Shown: positions 1-5,303 of the stretch, piece by piece
How the letters are laid out: each line of letters starts with the position of its first letter
Numbering within the stretch: position 1 is the first letter of the stretch
NCBI GenBank assembly: GCA_021800575.1
Contig: JAJYYW010000107.1
Location: 1-5,761, forward strand
Source: a bacterium
Lineage (GTDB): Bacteria > JAMCPX01
DNA length: 5,761 nt
Direction of reading: 5' to 3'
Notes under the pieces: model-generated
What the model saw: only the letters and a program-made list of their open reading frames with translations
Told to the model about the DNA's origin: nothing
Databases searched by the model: none
Translations under genes and position numbers: made by a program

Positions 1-246
1 TTCTTCGAATGCCCCTTCCTGCTCCGGATCGTCCTTCCTGATCCACTCCATAAGCATCGCGGCGTGCTCCTTTTCCTCGTCCCTGTTATGCGACAGTATC
101 CGCTTCAGTTCAGGGTCCCTTGTAGCTGCTATCCTCTGCTGGTACCAGTCGATTGCATCGAATTCCTCGGTCAGGGAAACACGCGCCCGCTCGAGATCCC
201 TGGAAACCTCGTCGAGTTTGTCCCAGTCATTGTAGGTTGAGGCCAT
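1..246 (-). CDS. Encapsulin-associated ferritin-like protein (EncFtn family), N-terminal 82 residues, runs off the left edge
   Basis: I translated this directly from the reverse complement. It starts at ATG 246-244 behind an AAGGAG Shine-Dalgarno (254-259, 7-base spacing) and stays open to the window edge, giving 82 residues. Two amphipathic helices are visible (about 9-40 and 45-71). Helix 1 carries TEEFDAIDWYQQR (26-38) and helix 2 carries HNRDEEKEHAAM (53-64). These match, from memory, the signature of Rhodospirillum rubrum EncFtn: Glu28, Glu58 and His61 fall on its di-iron ferroxidase ligands Glu32, Glu62 and His65, and Trp34/Tyr35 on Trp38/Tyr39. Family knowledge: EncFtn is a half-ferritin hairpin that dimerises to form the iron site. 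It oxidises Fe(II) and is packaged in an encapsulin shell, usually encoded next door. The end of the gene is missing, so I cannot tell a stand-alone cargo with a targeting peptide from an N-terminal fusion to the shell protein. One oddity is Asp30 where R. rubrum has the entry-site Glu34. A generic rubrerythrin-like protein is less likely, given the WYQQR and HNRDEEKEHAAM strings. Confidence 0.87.
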   Translation of the reverse strand, partial: MASTYNDWDKLDEVSRDLERARVSLTEEFDAIDWYQQRIAATRDPELKRILSHNRDEEKEHAAMLMEWIRKDDPEQEGAFEE

Positions 247-253
247 ACCACCA

Positions 254-259
254 CTCCTT
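254..259 (-). promoter_or_regulatory. Shine-Dalgarno AAGGAG of the EncFtn gene, overlapping the ACAD stop codon
   Basis: On the minus strand the sequence reads TAAGGAG, then 7 bases, then ATG. The TAA is the stop of the upstream acyl-CoA dehydrogenase (260-258), so the stop and the ribosome site share bases. This argues for one mRNA and for translational coupling of the ferritin to the dehydrogenase, and it fixes the ferritin start at 246. Confidence 0.75.
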
Positions 260-1496
260 ACTTTAATTCTTTCCGTGTGTAATCGAGGATAGCCCGCGCC
301 ACGACGAGCCGCTGGATCTGTCCCGTACCTTCGAACACATCGTACACCTTTGCATCCCGCATCCACTTCTCGAGCAGGTGCCGGCGCGAATAGCCTTCGG
401 GACCGTAGAGCTCTATCGCTTTCTGCGTGATCTCGTCGACGACCGTCCCGGCCTTGCCCTTCGCCATGGATGCCTCCTTAAGGTTCGGCAGCCCGTGATC
501 GAGCATCCACGCGGCTTTCCACGTGAGCAGCCGTGCGGCATGGATCTTCGCCTCCATGTCCTCGAGCACGGTTTCTATGTACCCCCGCTTGTACAGCGGT
601 CTCCCGTAATTTATTTCAAGCCCGTTCTTCACGACGAAATCCTCGTACACGTAGTCGTACGAGGACCCCGATATGCCAATGGCAATTGCTGCAACCATGG
701 GGAGCGTCGCATCGAATGTCTGCATGGAACCTTTAAAGCCCTTCTCTTCTTTCTTCTCGCCTCCCAGCAGGTTGTCCTTGTGCACGCGGCAGTCCTCCAG
801 GACGACCTCTGCCGTGTCCGAGGCACGAATACCCAGCTTGTGCTCGAGCCGGGCCATCTTCAGTCCGGGCGTTCCCTTTTCCACCACAAACGCCTTGATC
901 CCCGCCCTTCCGAGATCCTTACCCAGCGTCGCCCAGACCACGTACAGGTCGGCCATGTCGCCGCCCGTAACGAAGATCTTGGTGCCGTTAAGGATGTAGT
1001 AATCCCCGTCCTTGACTGCGGTCGTGCTCACCGCAGATGCATCCGAACCAAACCCGGGTTCTGTCAGCGCCATCGCGCCGTAGCTCGGCTTCGGCCCGTT
1101 GAGAACCTTCATGAATCTCTTTTTTTGCTCGGGCGTGCCGGCAGCCATGATCGCCGCGCCGCCGAGTCCGGGCCCCGGGATCCTCAGGGTAAGACCGGGA
1201 CAGCCCCAGGCGATCTCCTCGATGGCAATAGCGCCAAGGAGATTCATCTCCATCTTCGGCCGCTCGTGCTTCTCCTTATGCTCGGACGTGCCTTCCGCAT
1301 CGCCGCTCGCGTTGGCGGTTGAAAAACTGAAGCCGAGAGACCTGAACATGTCGTGGGTCTTCTGAATGAATTCCGTCGGCTCGGTGTGCTCCTCTTCATC
1401 GTACTTGCGTGCGATGGGTCTCATCACGTCCCGTGCATAGTTGTGGGTAAACTCCCGCGCCATCTTCATGATTGGTGTGAATTCGAAATCTATCAT
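258..1496 (-). CDS. Acyl-CoA dehydrogenase family protein, flavin/substrate-site half of a probable heteromeric pair
   Basis: This 412-residue acyl-CoA dehydrogenase would oxidise an acyl-CoA to the 2-enoyl-CoA with FAD and pass electrons to ETF; the substrate is not identifiable. The ATG at 1496 follows AAGGAGG (1502-1508). The frame stays open further upstream to 1859, but that stretch overlaps the neighbouring gene and has no family similarity. Domain order is the usual one: N-terminal helices, a middle beta domain with TEPGFGSD (145-152) and FVTGG (175-179), and C-terminal helices with the catalytic-base motif VFEGTGQIQR. Glu389 aligns with Glu376 of medium-chain ACAD. Two motifs that normally bind the ADP part of FAD across the dimer are degraded: RxxFG reads EINYG (294-298), and QxxGGxG reads ELYGPEG (362-368). 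The Arg of the usual DxTRP is Leu265. Residues about 58-84 are a charged, low-complexity insertion where the YGG loop normally lies. The gene sits 10 bases after the other dehydrogenase gene and 11 bases before the EncFtn gene. The family call is very secure; the heteromer is inference. Confidence 0.93.
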   Translation of the reverse strand: MIDFEFTPIMKMAREFTHNYARDVMRPIARKYDEEEHTEPTEFIQKTHDMFRSLGFSFSTANASGDAEGTSEHKEKHERPKMEMNLLGAIAIEEIAWGCPGLTLRIPGPGLGGAAIMAAGTPEQKKRFMKVLNGPKPSYGAMALTEPGFGSDASAVSTTAVKDGDYYILNGTKIFVTGGDMADLYVVWATLGKDLGRAGIKAFVVEKGTPGLKMARLEHKLGIRASDTAEVVLEDCRVHKDNLLGGEKKEEKGFKGSMQTFDATLPMVAAIAIGISGSSYDYVYEDFVVKNGLEINYGRPLYKRGYIETVLEDMEAKIHAARLLTWKAAWMLDHGLPNLKEASMAKGKAGTVVDEITQKAIELYGPEGYSRRHLLEKWMRDAKVYDVFEGTGQIQRLVVARAILDYTRKELK

Positions 1497-1501
1497 GTAA
1501 G

Positions 1502-1508
1502 CCTCCTT
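1502..1508 (-). promoter_or_regulatory. Shine-Dalgarno AAGGAGG that fixes the start of the downstream acyl-CoA dehydrogenase at 1496
   Basis: The minus strand reads TAAGGAGG, 5 bases, then ATG. The TAA is the stop of the preceding dehydrogenase (1509-1507), so the stop is embedded in the ribosome site. This is a perfect anti-SD match at good spacing. It rules out the longer in-frame reading that begins near 1859. Confidence 0.8.
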
Positions 1509-2604
1509 ATAGAATAGCCATGAATTCTGATACCGCAAACGACCGTGCGTCCCTGTACCACATCTCGACCGGGTGCTCCCGGATAAACCCGTGTCCTCCG
1601 AGGATCTGGGTTGCGTTCCTGGTGATGAACATCGCGGTGTCCGCCGCATACCGTTTGCCGATGGACGCTTCCTTGTACGCATCCATGCCCTTGTCCAGCA
1701 TCCACGCCGACTTCCATGCCATGAGTCGGATCGCATCGATCTCCGTTGCCATCTCGGCAAGCGTAAATGCCACCCATTGCCGCGAGGCGATCGGCTCACC
1801 GAACGCGCTGCGCTCCCGGGCGTAGGCGAGCGCATACTCGTAGGCCGCCCTGCACACACCGGCCGTCAGTGCTATGGATGCCGTTCTGGCGCGTGCGAGC
1901 AGGTTTGCAAACCCGCCCGACAGCTTCAGGACGTCGGAACGCTGGACCCGTGAACCCTCGAGCGACAGGGTAAACTGCTTCAGCGCCCGCAGCCCCTGGT
2001 TCTTTTCCCGTTCCTTGACCGTGAAACCGCCCGCCGGCAGGATGAAGCCGTCGATTCCGGCAAGCCCTTCACCGCTGCCTTTCCTCGCGAACACCAAAGT
2101 CGCAAGGGCTGAATCCGCGATCGCAACAAAGGACTTTTCGCCGTTCAACACGAAGTCATCGCCGTCGTCCAGCGCCGTTGTTTTCATCGATTCCAGGTCA
2201 AACCGCACGGTTGGCTCGGACAGCGCCGCTGTAAAACCCTGGAACTGGTCCGGCTTGTTCATCGTGAAATACTTTTTCTTTTGTTCCTCGGCGCCGTGCA
2301 GCATCAGGGGGATGTTGAACAGCGAGGGTGCCAGAATATTGAGGGCCATCGAAAGGTTGCCGTACGCGAGCTCCTCGAATACAATGACACTGTCCAGTGC
2401 CGAGAGCTGTCCGCCGGCGCCGCCGTATGTCTCGGGCAGGTAGCCCGTTGTCAGTCCGAGCTCGTGCCCCTGCTTGACGATATCAGCAGGTATCTCGCCG
2501 GATTCGTCCGCCTGCCTGTCCTGTTTTCTCATGACCGTTAAAGCAAAATCCCTGCACGTGTCCCTGAGCAGGGTTTGTTCTTCACTCAATTCAAAAGAAA
2601 CCAT
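1507..2604 (-). CDS. Acyl-CoA dehydrogenase family protein, ADP-binding half of a probable heteromeric pair, short C-terminus
   Basis: This 365-residue protein starts at ATG 2604 with AAAGGAGG (2609-2616) 4 bases upstream. It begins FELSEEQTLLRDTCRDFA, a standard ACAD N-terminus, and has the YGG loop (60-62). In the C-terminal domain RSAFG (265-269) and QILGGHG (333-339) are intact; these normally bind the adenosine-diphosphate part of the FAD held mainly by the partner subunit. The flavin/substrate motifs are lost. TEPxxGSD reads SEPTVRFD (129-136), putting Phe135 where the CoA-contacting Ser belongs. The WxT motif reads FVA (159-161), so the Thr near flavin N5 is missing. The chain ends SEFMAIL: Glu360 aligns with the catalytic Glu, but the following Gly-Thr and the final helix are absent. 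The stop forms part of the next gene's ribosome site, so this end looks native rather than frameshifted. It probably does not form a complete active site alone and pairs with the product of 258-1496 (inference). It is the first gene of its unit, behind a candidate promoter. Confidence 0.9.
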   Translation of the reverse strand: MVSFELSEEQTLLRDTCRDFALTVMRKQDRQADESGEIPADIVKQGHELGLTTGYLPETYGGAGGQLSALDSVIVFEELAYGNLSMALNILAPSLFNIPLMLHGAEEQKKKYFTMNKPDQFQGFTAALSEPTVRFDLESMKTTALDDGDDFVLNGEKSFVAIADSALATLVFARKGSGEGLAGIDGFILPAGGFTVKEREKNQGLRALKQFTLSLEGSRVQRSDVLKLSGGFANLLARARTASIALTAGVCRAAYEYALAYARERSAFGEPIASRQWVAFTLAEMATEIDAIRLMAWKSAWMLDKGMDAYKEASIGKRYAADTAMFITRNATQILGGHGFIREHPVEMWYRDARSFAVSEFMAIL

Positions 2605-2632
2605 AGTGCCTCCTTTATGCTATTAACAAAGG

Positions 2633-2661
2633 TATAAATATCTTTTTGATTAGAATGTCAA
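2633..2661 (-). promoter_or_regulatory. Candidate sigma70-type promoter of the ACAD-EncFtn unit
   Basis: On the minus strand a perfect TTGACA -35 box (2661-2656) is followed, 17 bases later, by TTTATA (2638-2633). The latter is only a fair -10 match (3 of 6) but lies in an AT-rich run. Transcription would start near 2626, leaving a leader of about 22 bases that contains the AAAGGAGG ribosome site. The position immediately upstream of the first dehydrogenase gene fits. The -10 could instead be the overlapping TATTTA or TATACC, with less ideal spacing. Confidence 0.55.
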
Positions 2662-2672
2662 CAAACTTTAAA

Positions 2673-2695
2673 CCGATCGCCGCTGTATTGATCGG
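2673..2695. repeat. Inverted repeat CCGATC-N11-GATCGG upstream of the -35 box, possible operator
   Basis: The arms are perfect 6-base complements (2673-2678 and 2690-2695) with an 11-base centre. The near arm lies 11 bases upstream of the TTGACA box. The centre-to-centre spacing of 17 bases is somewhat more than one and a half helical turns. It could bind a dimeric regulator (TetR or GntR families often control acyl-CoA genes), but no regulator is encoded here. A 6-base repeat may also arise by chance. Confidence 0.3.
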
Positions 2696-2713
2696 ATAGA
2701 TGCATCAAGGAAG

Positions 2714-2743
2714 ATTGCCGGGGTCTTCAGCGCTTCCGGCGAT
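2714..2743 (-). terminator. Weak hairpin after dapB, possible transcription terminator
   Basis: On the minus strand ATCGCCGG and CCGGCAAT can pair (one mismatch) around a 14-base loop, followed by CTTCCTTGATG, which is only mildly U-rich. It lies 18 bases past the dapB stop. Alternative pairings with the GC-rich stretch 2744-2760 are possible. The loop is large and there is no clear U-tract, so termination here is tentative and may be Rho-dependent. Confidence 0.3.
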
Positions 2744-2760
2744 ACGCCCCGCGCTCCGGC

Positions 2761-3597
2761 CTACCGGATACTGCCGTTCAGTCCCAGCACGTCGGCCATG
2801 CTGTACATGCCGGGCTGTTTCCCGGCAACCCACCGTGCAGCGAGCAATGCGCCCTGGGCAAAGTTTTCCCTGCTGGTCGCCCGGTGCGTTATCTCGAGCC
2901 GTTCTCCGGTCCCGATGAACAAAACGGTATGTTCCCCGACAATGTCGCCACCGCGCACGGTCTGGATACCGATCTGTCCCTTCGGCCTCGGGCCTATCTG
3001 GCCGTGCCGCTCATACCGCGCACTGTCTTCCAGCTTCTTGCCATAGGCGCCTGCAATGAGGTCGGCCAGTTTCAGTGCCGTGCCGCTCGGTGCATCGACC
3101 TTGTTCTTATGATGCAGCTCGACGATCTCAGCATCGAAGCCGTCGCCCAGCACACCTGCGGTCAACCCGACGAGCTTGAACAGCAGGTTAACAAGCACGC
3201 TCATGTTCGGGGAATGGACAATAGCGGTCTGCTGTGCCGCCTGTTTGATCGTCTCTGTCTCCTGCGCAGAAAACCCGGTTGTCCCGATGACCATGGCAAC
3301 CTTCTGCTGTTGTGCATACGCAAGCAGGGCGAGTGTTGACGATGGCGTTGAAAAATCTATGACACAGTCCGGGGACGAAGCGAAATTCCCGGGGTCATCC
3401 GTCACCCGGACCCCCGCAGTTTTCCCCTGGATCAGGGTACCGATGTCCAGACCTATGGACGGATGGTTCGTGCGTTCCAGGCCGCCGGCGACCACGAATG
3501 ACTGATCCTGAAACAGGAGACGGGCAATCTGCTGGCCCATTCTGCCCATGATACCATTGACTGCAACGTGGACCGGCCGGGCGGTCTGCTTATCCAT
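2761..3597 (-). CDS. dapB: 4-hydroxy-tetrahydrodipicolinate reductase
   Basis: DapB performs the NAD(P)H-dependent reduction of 4-hydroxy-tetrahydrodipicolinate in lysine/DAP synthesis, in the cytoplasm as a tetramer. The 278 residues are family-length. The N-terminal Rossmann motif is VAVNGIMGRMG (11-21), followed by IDFSTP (80-85) and GTTGFS (105-110), which line the cofactor site. The signature ELHHKNKVDAPSGTAL (160-175) holds His162, His163 and Lys166, equivalent to E. coli His159, His160 and Lys163. VRGGDIVGEHTV (214-225) and THRATSRENFAQGAL (237-251) complete the family pattern. I chose the ATG at 3597, which overlaps the dapA stop by 8 bases (ATGGATAA). A longer frame from a TTG at 3639 would overlap dapA by 50 bases and adds residues unlike the family. 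No good Shine-Dalgarno precedes the ATG, so translation probably depends on ribosomes finishing dapA. It is the last gene of the dap cluster; no dapL follows. Confidence 0.97.
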   Translation of the reverse strand: MDKQTARPVHVAVNGIMGRMGQQIARLLFQDQSFVVAGGLERTNHPSIGLDIGTLIQGKTAGVRVTDDPGNFASSPDCVIDFSTPSSTLALLAYAQQQKVAMVIGTTGFSAQETETIKQAAQQTAIVHSPNMSVLVNLLFKLVGLTAGVLGDGFDAEIVELHHKNKVDAPSGTALKLADLIAGAYGKKLEDSARYERHGQIGPRPKGQIGIQTVRGGDIVGEHTVLFIGTGERLEITHRATSRENFAQGALLAARWVAGKQPGMYSMADVLGLNGSIR

Positions 3598-4483
3598 GAA
3601 TGAGACCCAGGCCGGCCATTGCTGTTTTGAGTTTTTCAAGGTTTGCGCCGGCCAGCGGTGTCAGGGGAAGCCTGATCTCACCGGATATCCATCCCAGAAG
3701 ATGTGCCGCGGCCTTGACGGGTATTGGATTGCTTTCTACAAACATGGCATTGTGCAGGGGCCACAGCTTCAGGTTGATGTCCATGGCCTTCTGCAGATCG
3801 CCGCTCTCATACGCCCTGAACATCCCGACCATTTCGGCGGGGACGATGTTGGACGTTACGGATATAACCCCCCTGGCCCCAATGGCCATACTCGGCAGGG
3901 CGGTAAAATCATCGCCGGACAGTACGATAAAGCCCTTCCGGCTCTGCCTGATAATCTCCGTGACCTGCTGGAGGGAGCCTGTCGCCTCTTTGATACCCAC
4001 GATGCCCTTTATCTCCGAGAGCCGGGCCACGGTCTCCGGCAGTATGTTGACGCCGGTCCTGCCGGGTACGTTGTAGAGAATCAGCGGTATATCGACCGCT
4101 TCTGCAATTGCCTTGAAATGCTCATACATGCCGTTCTGCGTCGGCTTGTTGTAATACGGCGTTATCGTGAGCGCAGCGTCGGCACCAGCTTTCTTCGCAT
4201 GCTCGGTAAGCTTGATCGCCTCTTTTGTGTTATTGGATCCGGTGCCGGCTATAACGGTCATCCGGCGGTTCACGAGCTCCAGCGTATAATCGATCAGCAT
4301 CTCGTGTTCGTCAAAATCCAGGGTTGCCGACTCGCCGGTCGTTCCACAGGGTACCACGCCAGAGATCCCTGCGTTTACCTGCATCTCGATGAGCTGCCGG
4401 TAGGCTTTTTTGTCTACTTTGTTCTCCCGAAACGGCGTTATAATGGCAGTGATAATACCGTTGATAGCATGCTTGTCAGACAT
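3590..4483 (-). CDS. dapA: 4-hydroxy-tetrahydrodipicolinate synthase
   Basis: DapA condenses pyruvate with L-aspartate-4-semialdehyde, the committed step of the DAP/lysine branch. It is a (beta/alpha)8-barrel class I aldolase, cytoplasmic, usually tetrameric. The 297 residues are family-length. All catalytic residues are present at a constant +4 offset from E. coli: Schiff-base Lys165 in GIKEAT, Tyr137 and Tyr111, Thr48/Thr49 in GTTGES, and Arg142 in NVPGRTG. This separates it from N-acetylneuraminate lyase and other relatives. Most of the E. coli lysine-feedback residues are also present (Ser52, Ala53, His60, Asn84, Glu88), but the position of His53 is Phe57, so feedback inhibition by lysine is plausible but possibly altered. 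The start at 4483 has GAGGAG (4490-4495) 6 bases upstream and overlaps the dapF stop by 8 bases (ATGTCTGA). Its own stop overlaps the dapB start. Confidence 0.97.
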   Translation of the reverse strand: MSDKHAINGIITAIITPFRENKVDKKAYRQLIEMQVNAGISGVVPCGTTGESATLDFDEHEMLIDYTLELVNRRMTVIAGTGSNNTKEAIKLTEHAKKAGADAALTITPYYNKPTQNGMYEHFKAIAEAVDIPLILYNVPGRTGVNILPETVARLSEIKGIVGIKEATGSLQQVTEIIRQSRKGFIVLSGDDFTALPSMAIGARGVISVTSNIVPAEMVGMFRAYESGDLQKAMDINLKLWPLHNAMFVESNPIPVKAAAHLLGWISGEIRLPLTPLAGANLEKLKTAMAGLGLIHG

Positions 4484-5303
4484 CGATCTCTCCTCTGAAA
4501 ACCTCTTCTGCAGGGCCTGTCAGATACACGTGGTTGTCCTTGGTCCACTCAATCTCCAGGTCACCGCCCCGCAGGTGTATCAATACCCGTTCCCTGCTTT
4601 TATTGTTCAGGACGCCCGCGACGCCAACCGCACAGGCACCCGACCCGCAGCCAAGCGTTTCACCGCTGCCGCGTTCCCAGACACGCATTTTCAGCTCGTT
4701 GTCGTCGATCTTCTCGACAAACTCCACGTTCGTCTTCCGGGGGAACATCTTGTTGTTCTCGAGAGAAGAACCGTACTTCTGGACATTGAACTTGTCTATC
4801 TTGTCCATGAATATGACCGTGTGGGGATTCCCCATGGACACACAGGTGATCTTGAAGTCCATGTCCTCGACCTTGACAGCCCTGTTGATGACCCGTCCGC
4901 TCAGGCGCACGGGAATGAGTTTGGCATCGAATATGGGCTCTCCCATGTCGACCCGTATCTTGTCGCCCTTGATCACCGGCTTCTTGATGCCCGCGAGCGT
5001 CTCGATGTCCAGCTCCTTTTTCTTCGTGTACCCGTGCTCGACGACATACTTGGCAACGCACCGAATGCCGTTGCCGCACATCTCGACCTCGCCGCCGTCG
5101 GCATTGAATATGCGCATCCTGAAATCCGCGACCCTGGAAGGGGCTATGATCAGCAGCTGGTCAGCACCGATGCTGAATGCCGGGGTGCACAGCCGCTTGA
5201 TCTGCTCGGGGGTAAGCTTTTCTTCTTTTTTCAATGAATCTATGACGATGAAGTGGTTGCCGGTCCCCTGCATCTTGGTAAATTTGAGCGTCCTTTTAGC
5301 CAT
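4476..5303 (-). CDS. dapF: Diaminopimelate epimerase
   Basis: DapF interconverts LL- and meso-diaminopimelate without a cofactor, using two cysteines as the base pair. The 275 residues are typical. Two pseudo-symmetric halves each carry their catalytic signature: Cys76 in NADGGEVEMCGNGIRC (67-82) and Cys219 in ERGSGETLGCGSGAC (210-224). Substrate-binding MGNPH (157-161) is also present. The N-terminal GxGNDF motif reads GTGNHF (13-18), with His17 in place of the common Asp; Asn16 is kept. The start at ATG 5303 has AAGGAG (5309-5314) 5 bases upstream and overlaps the lysA stop by 8 bases (ATGGCTAA). The 3' end overlaps dapA by 8 bases. Meso-DAP produced here is the substrate of LysA, encoded just upstream, and also feeds peptidoglycan. 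Confidence 0.97.
   Translation of the reverse strand: MAKRTLKFTKMQGTGNHFIVIDSLKKEEKLTPEQIKRLCTPAFSIGADQLLIIAPSRVADFRMRIFNADGGEVEMCGNGIRCVAKYVVEHGYTKKKELDIETLAGIKKPVIKGDKIRVDMGEPIFDAKLIPVRLSGRVINRAVKVEDMDFKITCVSMGNPHTVIFMDKIDKFNVQKYGSSLENNKMFPRKTNVEFVEKIDDNELKMRVWERGSGETLGCGSGACAVGVAGVLNNKSRERVLIHLRGGDLEIEWTKDNHVYLTGPAEEVFRGEIDV

Larger units (their letters stand above)
2605..2760. other. Intergenic region between the dap cluster and the ACAD-EncFtn unit
   Basis: This is the only sizeable non-coding gap in the window (156 bases). It is markedly more AT-rich at its left end (about 2612-2672) than the surrounding genes, as expected of a promoter. It contains the ribosome site of the first dehydrogenase gene (2609-2616), a candidate promoter, an inverted repeat and a weak hairpin after dapB, listed separately. 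I see no small reading frame with a ribosome site in it. Confidence 0.7.

Noticed and set aside
378..1322. Long open frame on the plus strand (314 codons)
   Set aside because: It is antisense to a confident acyl-CoA dehydrogenase and its translation has no recognisable domain. Such frames arise from GC-biased codon use.
1507..1540. Frameshift truncating the first dehydrogenase
   Set aside because: The stop lies inside the next gene's ribosome site and no EGTxxIQR continuation is visible in another frame before the next start, so a native short end is more likely.
1497..1859. Upstream in-frame extension of the 258-1496 dehydrogenase by 121 residues
   Set aside because: It overlaps the other dehydrogenase gene in a different frame, is rich in Arg, Ser and Trp without family similarity, and is bypassed by a perfect AAGGAGG directly before the ATG at 1496.
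1874..2443. Plus-strand frame of 189 codons opposite the first dehydrogenase
   Set aside because: It is antisense to a confident gene, Ser/Pro/Arg-rich, with no motif.
3598..3639. Longer dapB starting at TTG 3639
   Set aside because: It adds 14 residues not seen in the family and a 50-base overlap with dapA. The ATG at 3597 gives the standard N-terminus and the same 8-base overlap as the other junctions.
3548..4498. Long open frame on the plus strand (316 codons)
   Set aside because: It is antisense to dapA, whose catalytic residues are all present, and its product resembles no family I recognise.
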